In this document: one piece after another, positions 54,074 through 60,986 of the stretch
How the letters are laid out: every line of letters begins with the position of its first letter
How positions within the stretch are numbered: position 1 is the first letter of the stretch
Source of the DNA: Lysobacter_K koreensis
Lineage (GTDB): Bacteria > Pseudomonadota > Gammaproteobacteria > Xanthomonadales > Xanthomonadaceae
Direction: 5' to 3'
DNA: 64,000 nucleotides
NCBI RefSeq assembly: GCF_042677045.1
Contig: NZ_JBHTIH010000007.1
Coordinates: 186,001 to 250,000 of the forward strand
Notes under the pieces: model-generated
Seen by the model: only the letters and a program-made list of their open reading frames with translations
Database searches by the model: none
Told to the model about the DNA's origin: nothing
Position numbers and translations under genes: made by a program

Positions 54074-55180
54074 ATGCCTGCGCCCAGACTATTCGAGCCG
54101 TTGACGGTGGGCTCGCTCCAGCTCGCCAACCGGATCGTGATCGCGCCGATGTGCCAGTACTCGGCCATCGACGGCTGCATGACCGACTGGCACGTCATCC
54201 ACCTGGGGCAGTTGGCACTGTCGGGGGCGGCGTTGCTGACGATCGAAGCCACCGCCGTGCTGCCCGAAGGGCGGATCTCGTACGCCGACGTGGGACTGTG
54301 GGACGACCGCACCGAGGCGGCGATGGCCACGACGCTGTCGCGCATCCGCGCCTGCTCGGACATGCCGATCGCGATCCAGCTGGCACACGCCGGGCGCAAG
54401 GCCTCCACCGAGGTGCCTTGGCGAGGCGGCGCGCAGCTCCCGCCCGATCATCCCCATGGCTGGCAGACCGTCGCGCCGTCCGCGGTGCCGTTCGGCGCGC
54501 ATGACCGCGCCCCGCAGGCGCTCGACCGGGCGGCGATGGCGGCCGTGCGCGAGGCTTTCGTCGCGGCGGCTCGTCGCGCCGCGCGACTGGGGATCGACGC
54601 CGTGCAGCTGCACGCGGCCCACGGCTACCTGCTGCACCAGTTCCTGTCGCCGCTTTCCAACCGGCGCGATGACGACTTCGGCGGCAGCCTCGAGAACCGC
54701 ATGCGGTTTCCGCTGGAGGTGTTCGACGCGGTGCGCGACGCGTTCCCGTCCGACCGGCCCGTGACCCTGCGGGTGTCGGGCACCGACTGGGTCGAGGGCG
54801 GCTGGACCATCGAGCAGACGCTGGCCTTCGCGCAGGCCCTCGAGCAACGCGGTTGCAGCGCGATCCATGTCTCCAGCGGCGGGCTGCACCCCGCGCAGGC
54901 CATCCCGGTCGGGCCCGGCTACCAAGTGCCACTGGCCCGCGCACTGAAGGCCGCGGTCGCCATGCCGGTGGTCGCGGTCGGGCTGATCACCGACTACGAT
55001 CATGCCGAGGCCATCATCGGCACCGGCGACGCCGACCTGGTCGCGCTGGCGCGGGCCATGCTCTACGACCCGCGCTGGCCCTGGCACGCCGCCGCGCACC
55101 TGGGCGCCTCGGTCAAGGCCCCGGTGCAGTACCTGCGCTCGCAGCCGCGGCAATTCCCGGACCTGTTCACGGCGAGCTAG
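54074..55180 (+). CDS. NADPH:flavin oxidoreductase, Old Yellow Enzyme (YqjM/XenA-like)
   Basis: A 368-residue FMN enzyme that reduces activated alkenes with NADPH. Cys27 in Ala-Pro-Met-Cys-Gln-Tyr-Ser is the thermophilic-like/YqjM-class active-site Cys, and the His-x-x-His pair is His180/His183 in Gln-Leu-His-Ala-Ala-His-Gly-Tyr. Ser-Pro-Leu-Ser-Asn-Arg-Arg-Asp-Asp-Asp-Phe-Gly-Gly-Ser follows, as in NamA. Val-Ala-Val-Gly-Leu-Ile and Leu-Val-Ala-Leu-Ala-Arg-Ala-Met-Leu bind FMN phosphate. It is cytosolic and stands alone. Confidence 0.94.
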   Translation: MPAPRLFEPLTVGSLQLANRIVIAPMCQYSAIDGCMTDWHVIHLGQLALSGAALLTIEATAVLPEGRISYADVGLWDDRTEAAMATTLSRIRACSDMPIAIQLAHAGRKASTEVPWRGGAQLPPDHPHGWQTVAPSAVPFGAHDRAPQALDRAAMAAVREAFVAAARRAARLGIDAVQLHAAHGYLLHQFLSPLSNRRDDDFGGSLENRMRFPLEVFDAVRDAFPSDRPVTLRVSGTDWVEGGWTIEQTLAFAQALEQRGCSAIHVSSGGLHPAQAIPVGPGYQVPLARALKAAVAMPVVAVGLITDYDHAEAIIGTGDADLVALARAMLYDPRWPWHAAAHLGASVKAPVQYLRSQPRQFPDLFTAS

Positions 55181-55193
55181 TGGCGCGGAGTCC

Positions 55194-55296
55194 GTAGGGC
55201 GGGTTTCAACCCGCCGCCCGCGGGACATCGCCGCGACTGCCGGCGTGGCTCATCGCGGACCGAGCATGGCGCTGGCGGGTTGAAAACCCGCCCTAC
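55194..55296. repeat. Inverted pair of GTAGGGCGGG repeats
   Basis: A unit at 55194-55215 and its reverse-oriented partner at 55274-55296, each with a GGCGGGTT..AACCCGCC hairpin. Same family as 44046-44116 and 52344-52365. It directly precedes the 21-bp minisatellite. Confidence 0.85.
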
Positions 55297-55325
55297 CGAT
55301 CCACGAGCACCGGATGGCGGCCTGG

Positions 55326-55619
55326 CGTCGCCGTTTCCGGGTCGTGCGCCGCCGTGGCGAGGTCGTAGGCCGCCGGTTTTCAATGGCGCACCGCCGCGGC
55401 GAGGTCGAGCGCCGCTGGTTTTCGGTGACGCACCGCCGCCGCGACGTCACACGCCGGCGGTTTGCGGTGGCGTGCCGCCGCTTTTTGGTGGCGCTCCGCC
55501 GATTTATGGTCGCGCGCCGCCGATTTATGGTCGCGCGCCGCCGTTTCGAGGCCGTACGCCGCCGATTTATGGTGGCTCGCCACCGATTTATGGTGGCGCG
55601 CCGCCGCTCCATGGCCACC
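55326..55619. repeat. 21-bp minisatellite, 14 tandem units
   Basis: Fourteen uninterrupted 21-bp units, without spacers. In the central part they read close to CGCCGATTTATGGTCGCGCGC. The outer units are more diverged; at least five frames are free of stops through the array. On plus frame 3 it codes a heptad of Arg-Arg-Phe-Met-Val-Ala-Arg type, on another frame Gly-Gly-Ala-Pro-Pro-Ile-Tyr type. No start or ribosome site favours one frame, so it is treated as non-coding repeat DNA between the Old Yellow Enzyme gene and a terminator. Confidence 0.85.
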
Positions 55620-55651
55620 GACGGCCCGCCGCCGCCGGAGTCGCAGCCAAC

Positions 55652-55674
55652 AAAAAGCCGCCCGGAGGCGGCTT
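55652..55674 (-). terminator. Intrinsic terminator for the 55719-56192 gene
   Basis: Read on the minus strand, an 8-bp stem (AAGCCGCC pairing with GGCGGCTT) around TCCG is followed by a run of Ts. It lies about 45 bases after the stop codon of the minus-strand gene. Confidence 0.85.
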
Positions 55675-55718
55675 CCTGCTCGGCGGCCCGCCAGAGGCGG
55701 GTCGCACCGGTCAGCCGG

Positions 55719-56192
55719 TCAGGCCGACTCGGCCGGCGCCGGAGCCGCCGCGGTGCGCCGCGAACGGGCGAAACGCGAGCCCAGCTCCTTGCGCAGCTCG
55801 TCCAGGCCGTGCGCGGCGCCGGACAGCTTGAGCTGGCCGTAGCCTTCCAACGCGGTCGCCAGCACGTCGCTGCCGAGCGCGGCGATGGTGTCGTCCAGGC
55901 GCGACTGCAGGCGCGCGAGCGCGTCGCGGATCGGCAGCAGCTGGTCGTAGGCGGCCAGGTCGGCCTGCGCGCCCGCCACGTCCAGGCTCGGCGGCACGAT
56001 GTGCGGGTTCTGCGCCAGCACGCGGATGGTGCCGCGACCGAACGCCTCGCTCTTCGGGCCCATGTACGCCAGGTGCTCGCCCGGCTCCAGCGAGATCAGG
56101 CCCGGCAACGCGGACTCGATCTGCAACACCGCCGCCATCGCGGTGGCCAGCTGGGTTTCGGTGATTTCGAGGGAAACAAGATTCTGCGACAC
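55719..56192 (-). CDS. Conserved hypothetical helical protein
   Basis: A 157-residue soluble protein, mostly helical: Leu-Val-Ser-Leu-Glu-Ile-Thr-Glu-Thr-Gln-Leu, then Ile-Glu-Ser-Ala-Leu-Pro-Gly-Leu and Gly-Pro-Lys-Ser-Glu-Ala-Phe, Tyr-Asp-Gln-Leu-Leu-Pro-Ile-Arg, and an Ala/Arg-rich C-terminal tail. No known domain. An ideal AAGGAG sits six bases before GTG 56192 (Ser-Gln-Asn-Leu-Val-Ser-Leu); the ATG at 56198 would be directly against the ribosome site, so GTG is preferred. The gene ends before an intrinsic terminator. Confidence 0.65.
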   Translation of the reverse strand: MSQNLVSLEITETQLATAMAAVLQIESALPGLISLEPGEHLAYMGPKSEAFGRGTIRVLAQNPHIVPPSLDVAGAQADLAAYDQLLPIRDALARLQSRLDDTIAALGSDVLATALEGYGQLKLSGAAHGLDELRKELGSRFARSRRTAAAPAPAESA

Positions 56193-56611
56193 AGCCATCT
56201 CCTTGTGCTTATCCATGTGTGCAACCGGCGAGCTGCCGGCAGCGTCCTTGCTCCGCCGCATTCCGTGTGGCGTGGGTTGATCGCAAACGGCGCGATCGGA
56301 GCGGGAGCGAGTGTGCCAAGGCGTGGGGCGGTTGGGAAGCGAAAGTAGGAGGGTGCCCAAACGGTCTTGGCACGTCATAGAAAAATTCTTGGTCGGTAGA
56401 AGCTCGCGAACGGACGACCTAAGCAAGCTGCGGTGCTAGGGTCGGCCCTGATACCGTCGGACGCGGGGGGTGGTCACTACACCGACAGTCGACGCAGAAA
56501 TATTCGTCGAGGCTGGAGCGGTCATTAGAAAAGTGGCGTCCTCTAATCCCGCTTTACTTACCAAAATACTGACGCCCGGCCGTATTGTGGGCTTGTTCGC
56601 GGGGGCGAATC
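56193..56611. other. Left border and promoter region of the AT-rich island
   Basis: About 420 bases without a supported gene. Composition falls from the GC-rich chromosome (56193-56350) into clearly AT-richer DNA (after about 56500), suggesting the island edge lies near 56350-56480. A short inverted repeat GTGCCAAG / CTTGGCAC lies near 56310 and 56370. No tRNA, integrase or transposase is seen here. Confidence 0.5.
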
Positions 56612-57628
56612 ATGTACCTAAAAGCCGAGACGTTGGACGACCTACTCCATCGGGTACTAACAAAGTTGCTAGCAAAGAAGGGTCGCGGCCTACAAGCCAC
56701 GAGAGGCGTCACACTCGAGAAAACCGGCGTAATCCTTCATCTAACAAATCCTCGCGCGCGGCTGAGCAGAACTGCCCGTCGCAGTCAAATATTCAGCTGC
56801 TTAGGGGAGCTTGCTTGGTACCTTGCCAAGACTGACTCTCTTGCCTTCATCACGTACTATGTCGCCGCCTACAAGAAAGAATCCGCAGACAACAAGACTA
56901 TCTCAGGCGCATACGGGCCACGAATGTTTAATTTTCGAGGCGAAGATCAGGTCGCCAACATAATTAAACTTCTACGAGAGCGACAGAACACGCGTCGAGC
57001 CGTTATCCAGATATTCGACGCGGCCGATCTAAAAAACACACGCGAAGTGCCATGCACGTGCAGCATTCAGTTCATGGTGCGGCAAAAAAAACTCCACGCC
57101 TTTACTATGATGCGTTCCAACGACGCATACTTGGGGCTTCCTCACGATGTTTTCGCATTTACGATGATTCAAGAACTCATTGCGAGAGCGGTCGGCGTAG
57201 AAATCGGCACCTACAAGCATGTCGTGGGAAGTCTTCATTTGTATGAGGACCATATTGAAGCCGCACAAGCTTATGTCGAAGATGGTCTTCATGAAACGGT
57301 GCAAATGCCACCGATGCCAGTAGGAAATCAGTTTGAGGCCGTCAAGCACTTCCTGAAAGTGGAATCAAAGATCAGACGAAAGAAAAAGGTAGATCTAGAT
57401 TCAGTAGATTTGGAGCCATACTGGAAAGACTTGGCGAGACTCTTACGAATATACCGATTCTCTCGGGACAGCGACCCCCGAGGCATGGCGAGACAGATGA
57501 AAAAAATGACATCCAAAATCTACGATCAGTACATCGAGAACAAAAGACGAGGAGTGCAACAGCGCCTCGCTAGTGCCCCGGTTCAAAGACCTCTTTTTCC
57601 CGACTCAGATGCAGAGCTTGCAAATTGA
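56612..57628 (+). CDS. Thymidylate-synthase homologue, predicted dCMP (hydroxy)methylase
   Basis: A 338-residue ThyA-fold protein, catalytic Cys148 in Val-Pro-Cys-Thr-Cys. Phosphate-binding Arg128/129 (Asn-Thr-Arg-Arg), Arg168-Ser-Asn-Asp171 and His209/Tyr211 are kept. The residue matching E. coli Asn177, which selects dUMP, is Asp179 (Gly-Leu-Pro-His-Asp-Val). In T4 dCMP hydroxymethylase and in engineered synthases, Asp here switches the substrate to dCMP. The E. coli tryptophans (Trp80 and Trp83) are missing and the usual C-terminal Pro-Val-Ala-Ile is replaced by a longer tail. It is therefore unlikely to be the housekeeping ThyA. AT-rich; first gene of a three-gene set. Confidence 0.85.
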   Translation: MYLKAETLDDLLHRVLTKLLAKKGRGLQATRGVTLEKTGVILHLTNPRARLSRTARRSQIFSCLGELAWYLAKTDSLAFITYYVAAYKKESADNKTISGAYGPRMFNFRGEDQVANIIKLLRERQNTRRAVIQIFDAADLKNTREVPCTCSIQFMVRQKKLHAFTMMRSNDAYLGLPHDVFAFTMIQELIARAVGVEIGTYKHVVGSLHLYEDHIEAAQAYVEDGLHETVQMPPMPVGNQFEAVKHFLKVESKIRRKKKVDLDSVDLEPYWKDLARLLRIYRFSRDSDPRGMARQMKKMTSKIYDQYIENKRRGVQQRLASAPVQRPLFPDSDAELAN

Positions 57629-57651
57629 GAAGCATTGTCAAGAGATCGGTA

Positions 57652-58434
57652 ATGAGATTGACCGAGGAGCGCCTGTTCTCGTGCGGCGTCATTCCATGGG
57701 CTAGTCCCATCGTCTTCTTTGGCGACGCTGAGAGAGCCAAGGTGGCTACAGTGGGGATTAACCCTAGCAATAGAGAGTTTGTTGATGAGGTAGGACAAGA
57801 ACTAGAGGGCACTGACCGGCGATTCCCCACCCTCCGCTCACTTGGAAGGAAAAGCTGGGCCGATTGTGATGACCAAGACATCGACTGCCTCCTCGAGCAC
57901 GGGCTCGGCTACTTCTCAAACAGGCCGTATGGTCTTTGGTTTAACAAGCTTGAAGCCCTGATATCTCAAACCGGCAGCTCCTACTACAACACTCTTAATC
58001 CTGCGTGCCACCTAGACATAATCCCCTACGCCACCGGCGAGAAATGGATGTCCCTAACCGGTAGGCAGAAGAACGCCCTGCTATCCGAAGCGGGCGACAC
58101 TCTGGGTGCAGCCTTAGCGGCATCGGAGATTGAGCTATTAATTTTGAACGGCAGTTCGGTTGTAAACGCGGTATCCCGCATATTCAACCTCGAACTTTCA
58201 GCGTTCAAGAAAACCGAGCTTGATCTCCCTCGACGCGCGACTAGCAATGTTGCGGGACTTTGCTATGAGGGCAACATCACGGAGATCAGAGGGCATAGCG
58301 TCGATCGAAGTATAAAGGTCATCGGCTTTAACCATAATATTCAGAGCAGTTTTGGCGTAACGTCTGATGTGATAAAGAATCTGTCAAAGTGGGTAGGTAG
58401 TTTTTCTAGGGAGAGACAGAGTGCGGCCTGCTGA
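57652..58434 (+). CDS. Uracil-DNA-glycosylase-superfamily protein
   Basis: A 260-residue protein. The UDG-type active-site loop reads Val-Gly-Ile-Asn-Pro-Ser (34-39), Asn-Pro-Ala-Cys-His-Leu-Asp-Ile-Ile-Pro-Tyr (116-126) follows, then a Leu-Ile-Leu-Asn-Gly-Ser strand (163-168), and Gly-Phe-Asn-His-Asn-Ile-Gln-Ser-Ser (225-233) takes the place of the usual His-Pro-Ser loop. It resembles the SMUG/MUG-like or UdgX-like branches, not standard Ung. The target base is unknown. A TTG at 57625 overlaps the upstream stop; ATG 57652 has AAGAGA upstream. The downstream gene overlaps its end by 14 bases, implying coupled translation. Confidence 0.75.
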   Translation: MRLTEERLFSCGVIPWASPIVFFGDAERAKVATVGINPSNREFVDEVGQELEGTDRRFPTLRSLGRKSWADCDDQDIDCLLEHGLGYFSNRPYGLWFNKLEALISQTGSSYYNTLNPACHLDIIPYATGEKWMSLTGRQKNALLSEAGDTLGAALAASEIELLILNGSSVVNAVSRIFNLELSAFKKTELDLPRRATSNVAGLCYEGNITEIRGHSVDRSIKVIGFNHNIQSSFGVTSDVIKNLSKWVGSFSRERQSAAC

Positions 58435-59353
58435 TAGACGATTAGCCACTCAACTTGACGCGCGCTTAGCTACGTATGAGAAGGCTCACGGGCTTCTGCC
58501 TGGCATCGAAGATCAATCAGCTAGAGAAGTGCTTGTTGAGCAAATTATAGAAAGCATTCGTCGGATTGATTTCGTTCAAGCAATGAAAAAGCGGCCTATA
58601 TCTGAAATGAGGCGAAACCCGTCTTCGGAGATGTACGACCCGCTGAGAGCTGCGGTTCTATTCGCCACCGAAGGAAGTATCGATGAAGCCTGCTGGCAGG
58701 TCTTTCTCTCGGTTCACTTCGGGAAAAGCTTGCGTTCCGCGTGGCAGTACCCAAAGGATATTTATGGGCGCCTCGGAGACGGCGGAGTCTGGGGCTGGGC
58801 CGAGGTCTCAAGTGACGTTGCTGGATTTCGCAATTGGCTGTCCGCGAACAGTCCACAATTGAAAGGAAGCGACGGCATCATCCGCAGATTCAGCAACCAC
58901 AGAAAATACGTTTCGATTGATGCCTGGTCGGAGAATGGAACTGGGTCTGCAGTGGCTACTTATGTAGGCTGGATTGACGCGGCAAACGGCCATCAGCGCC
59001 TATTCAATTCAGCGTCTCAACAAAGCCTGGGCGAACCAAGGGAGGCATTTCGTCTTCTTTACGCGAGCATGTCTGCTGTCCGGTCGTTTGGACGCATCGC
59101 TAAGTTCGACTACCTAACCATGATCGGAAAGCTAGGCTTAGCGAATATTGAGCCCGATAGTGCATACATGAGCGGAGCGACGGGTCCACTTACGGGCAGC
59201 AAACTTCTATTTGGAAAACTATCGTCGATAGCTCGGTACGACGCAGCTGTAGTTGCCTTAGGCACCGAGCTGGGCGTGAACATGCAGGTAATGGAGGATT
59301 CAATTTGCAATTGGCAAAAGAGCCCTGACAAATTCATTGCCTTTCGAGGCTAG
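58421..59353 (+). CDS. Alpha-glutamyl/putrescinyl thymine pyrophosphorylase clade 3 protein
   Basis: A 310-residue protein with the aGPT-Pplase3 blocks: Val-His-Phe-Gly-Lys (98-102), Phe-Ser-Asn-His-Arg-Lys-Tyr-Val-Ser (157-165), Phe-Asp-Tyr-Leu-Thr-Met-Ile-Gly-Lys-Leu-Gly (229-239), Gly-Ala-Thr-Gly-Pro-Leu-Thr-Gly (252-259) and MQVMEDSICNWQKSPDKF (288-305). Phage relatives act on hypermodified thymine in DNA; bacterial members are uncharacterised. It starts at GTG after an AGGGAGAG site and overlaps the UDG-like gene by 14 bases. Its last 20 bases overlap the convergent XRE-ImmA/IrrE gene. Confidence 0.85.
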   Translation: MRPADRRLATQLDARLATYEKAHGLLPGIEDQSAREVLVEQIIESIRRIDFVQAMKKRPISEMRRNPSSEMYDPLRAAVLFATEGSIDEACWQVFLSVHFGKSLRSAWQYPKDIYGRLGDGGVWGWAEVSSDVAGFRNWLSANSPQLKGSDGIIRRFSNHRKYVSIDAWSENGTGSAVATYVGWIDAANGHQRLFNSASQQSLGEPREAFRLLYASMSAVRSFGRIAKFDYLTMIGKLGLANIEPDSAYMSGATGPLTGSKLLFGKLSSIARYDAAVVALGTELGVNMQVMEDSICNWQKSPDKFIAFRG

Positions 59354-60422
59354 CATTGAACTTGTATTTCCGTTTGAGGAAATTAAACTGATTCCTTCGC
59401 AACAATCCGAGGTGCTGAAGCTGTCCGGTGATGATTCCCGGCGAGACACCTACGAGACGCGCAAAACGGACAATGTCGTACTTTGTTGGCGCCAACGTTC
59501 TTAGCATTTGTTGATGGCAGCCGGGGACTAGTAGGCTCGATGAAAATTCGTTCGCCTCTTGCTCTTTGTTGCCGAAATCGCTTGAGTCAGTCTCTACAAA
59601 GATGGTGTTTTCGCCATGCAGAACAACATGGCCAGCTTCATGAAAGAAACTAAACCAGAAATGGTCATCGGTGAGATGTCGCGCACTTAGGAGGATTACG
59701 GCTCTCCGTGGATTTGAGAAGAAGGTCGCACCACTGACAGGACAACCCGTGGGCGCCCGCACTATCGCGACAACCACGCCTGCAGCCCCGCATATATCTC
59801 GGAGCCTAGGAATGAACTGAGCTGGATCCCTCTCACGCGTTAGTGCTCGGGCTTTCGAAAGCGCCTCTACAAAAAGAGGTCGGTTCCAATCCGCGCACTC
59901 TGCACTCTCCGTTTGTATTTCGGCTGCTCGAAACCACGCGGCTAATGAACCAGGTTTGACCTCAAAGGATGCGGATCTTCGGAATGCCAACGCAGCAGTC
60001 AATCCTTCGTACTTCGCATTGAACTCACCGGGCGTTTTCAAACCAAAGAAGCGCAGTGCGGCAGCCAGTTCGCCGTCGTCGCGGCGAAAACGATCTAACC
60101 ATCCGAATCGAATCATGTCTCGTAGGGGAATCCGATCCGCAAGCGCGTCGGTGGATATTTCGGGCATCGCCTCTGCAGTACGGAACTGCTCTTCTCTGGA
60201 TTTCCAGAACCGCGCCGTGGCTCCCAAGTGGACCTGCAACTGGTCGGCCAGTTCATCAGTTATTCGATAAGTACCATCGAGCAGCTCTTGCAAGCTACTC
60301 AAGGAAATCTCAAGCCGGCCGGCAAGGTCCGCAGCCATGACGCCGCGTTTATCGAGCAGAGCCTGGATTGTGCGTCCCGGAGGCGATGCCCAATCTGGAG
60401 CGAAGTGCGTCTGATCAATCAT
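59334..60422 (-). CDS. XRE-family HTH / ImmA/IrrE metallopeptidase (HigA-type antitoxin-protease)
   Basis: A 362-residue protein. The N-terminal XRE helix-turn-helix (residues 18-75: Met-Ala-Ala-Asp-Leu-Ala-Gly-Arg-Leu-Glu-Ile-Ser) is followed by an IrrE/ImmA zinc peptidase with His-Glu-Ala-Gly-His (261-265) and Glu289 as likely third ligand. It should repress its own operon and either neutralise the HigB-like toxin or cleave a regulator. Its ATG overlaps the toxin stop by four bases (ATGA), and its 3' end overlaps the convergent aGPT-Pplase3 gene by 20 bases. It shares the island's AT-rich composition. Confidence 0.9.
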   Translation of the reverse strand: MIDQTHFAPDWASPPGRTIQALLDKRGVMAADLAGRLEISLSSLQELLDGTYRITDELADQLQVHLGATARFWKSREEQFRTAEAMPEISTDALADRIPLRDMIRFGWLDRFRRDDGELAAALRFFGLKTPGEFNAKYEGLTAALAFRRSASFEVKPGSLAAWFRAAEIQTESAECADWNRPLFVEALSKARALTRERDPAQFIPRLRDICGAAGVVVAIVRAPTGCPVSGATFFSNPRRAVILLSARHLTDDHFWFSFFHEAGHVVLHGENTIFVETDSSDFGNKEQEANEFSSSLLVPGCHQQMLRTLAPTKYDIVRFARLVGVSPGIITGQLQHLGLLRRNQFNFLKRKYKFNASLERQ

Positions 60423-60739
60423 GGCTGCTCGATCCGGAGGACTTTTATGCTGTCGATCTTGGAAAGATGCATCTCGTGACTGCCTCCCTCGTCGGCTGAC
60501 GATCGCTTTGGGCGAACAACGAGGTGGAACCCGTGCGCCACCTCTACCAAATACTCATCGCTACAAGTGGGATTGGCGTGGGGCGGCCCAAGTGGCATGT
60601 CGAGCAGACTATCTGCCGCTCTCAAGTCAGCCAGTCGATCCATGAGCTTTCCGCTAACCACAGGGCCTAAGCTTTGACGCGCTATGCGTTCTCGCTCGCA
60701 GATATCGCGTATCGCCTTGTCCGAAAAAGTAATGTGCAC
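60419..60739 (-). CDS. RelE/HigB-superfamily toxin
   Basis: A 106-residue ParE/RelE-fold protein: Ile-Thr-Phe-Ser-Asp-Lys-Ala-Ile-Arg-Asp-Ile-Cys-Glu start, the Leu-Met-Asp-Arg-Leu-Ala-Asp-Leu-Arg-Ala-Ala helix, and the beta Tyr-Leu-Val-Glu-Val-Ala-His-Gly-Phe-His-Leu-Val-Val core. It is most like the toxin partner of XRE-ImmA/IrrE proteins, which usually inhibits translation by mRNA cleavage. It is co-transcribed with the antitoxin-protease gene downstream. Confidence 0.8.
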   Translation of the reverse strand: MHITFSDKAIRDICERERIARQSLGPVVSGKLMDRLADLRAADSLLDMPLGPPHANPTCSDEYLVEVAHGFHLVVRPKRSSADEGGSHEMHLSKIDSIKVLRIEQP

Positions 60740-60761
60740 TCTACCTTCGCCTAGTGATTAC

Positions 60762-60783
60762 CGTAACTATCGTGGCGGTTACG
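60762..60783. promoter_or_regulatory. Possible operator of the HigB-like / XRE-ImmA-IrrE pair
   Basis: A perfect 6-bp inverted repeat CGTAAC and GTTACG with a 10-base spacer lies 23-44 bases before the toxin start. Its position suits autoregulation by the XRE domain. No strong sigma-70 boxes were assigned. Confidence 0.4.
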
Positions 60784-60894
60784 TTGCGAAGGGCGTGTGC
60801 GCTTTCTTGGTCGGTCAATGTAAATCACTTGGATTCAAACTAGCGACGTAGAAATTTCTACAACTCAATAGGATTCGGCTTCTTCGCATCGATG

Positions 60895-60928
60895 CTCGAA
60901 GTGCCGGCGCAGGTCGGCGCGGGTGTCG
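60895..60928. repeat. 34-bp near-copy of aceE sequence at the island edge
   Basis: 32 of 34 bases match 63205-63238, inside aceE, in the same orientation. Read on the minus strand it gives Asp-Thr-Arg-Ala-Asp-Leu-Arg-Arg-His-Phe-Glu, against AceE Asp-Thr-Arg-Ala-Asn-Leu-Arg-Arg-His-Phe-Glu. It lies in the 247-base gap between the toxin gene and the AlkX/YcaQ-like gene and could be a footprint of an insertion or partial duplication. Nothing else is seen in the gap. Confidence 0.7.
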
Positions 60929-60986
60929 TAACTACCGCCGTTCCAATGCCCTCACGTTACCACCCAAAGGATGTCCCTACGCGGGG

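Noticed and set aside
55326..55619. Regular repeats considered as a CRISPR array
   Set aside because: The 21-bp units follow each other with no unique spacers and no cas genes are near; it is a minisatellite.
56470..56835. A 121-codon frame overlapping the start of the TS-like gene
   Set aside because: It is an out-of-frame reading of the TS-like gene start with no domain and a poor start context.
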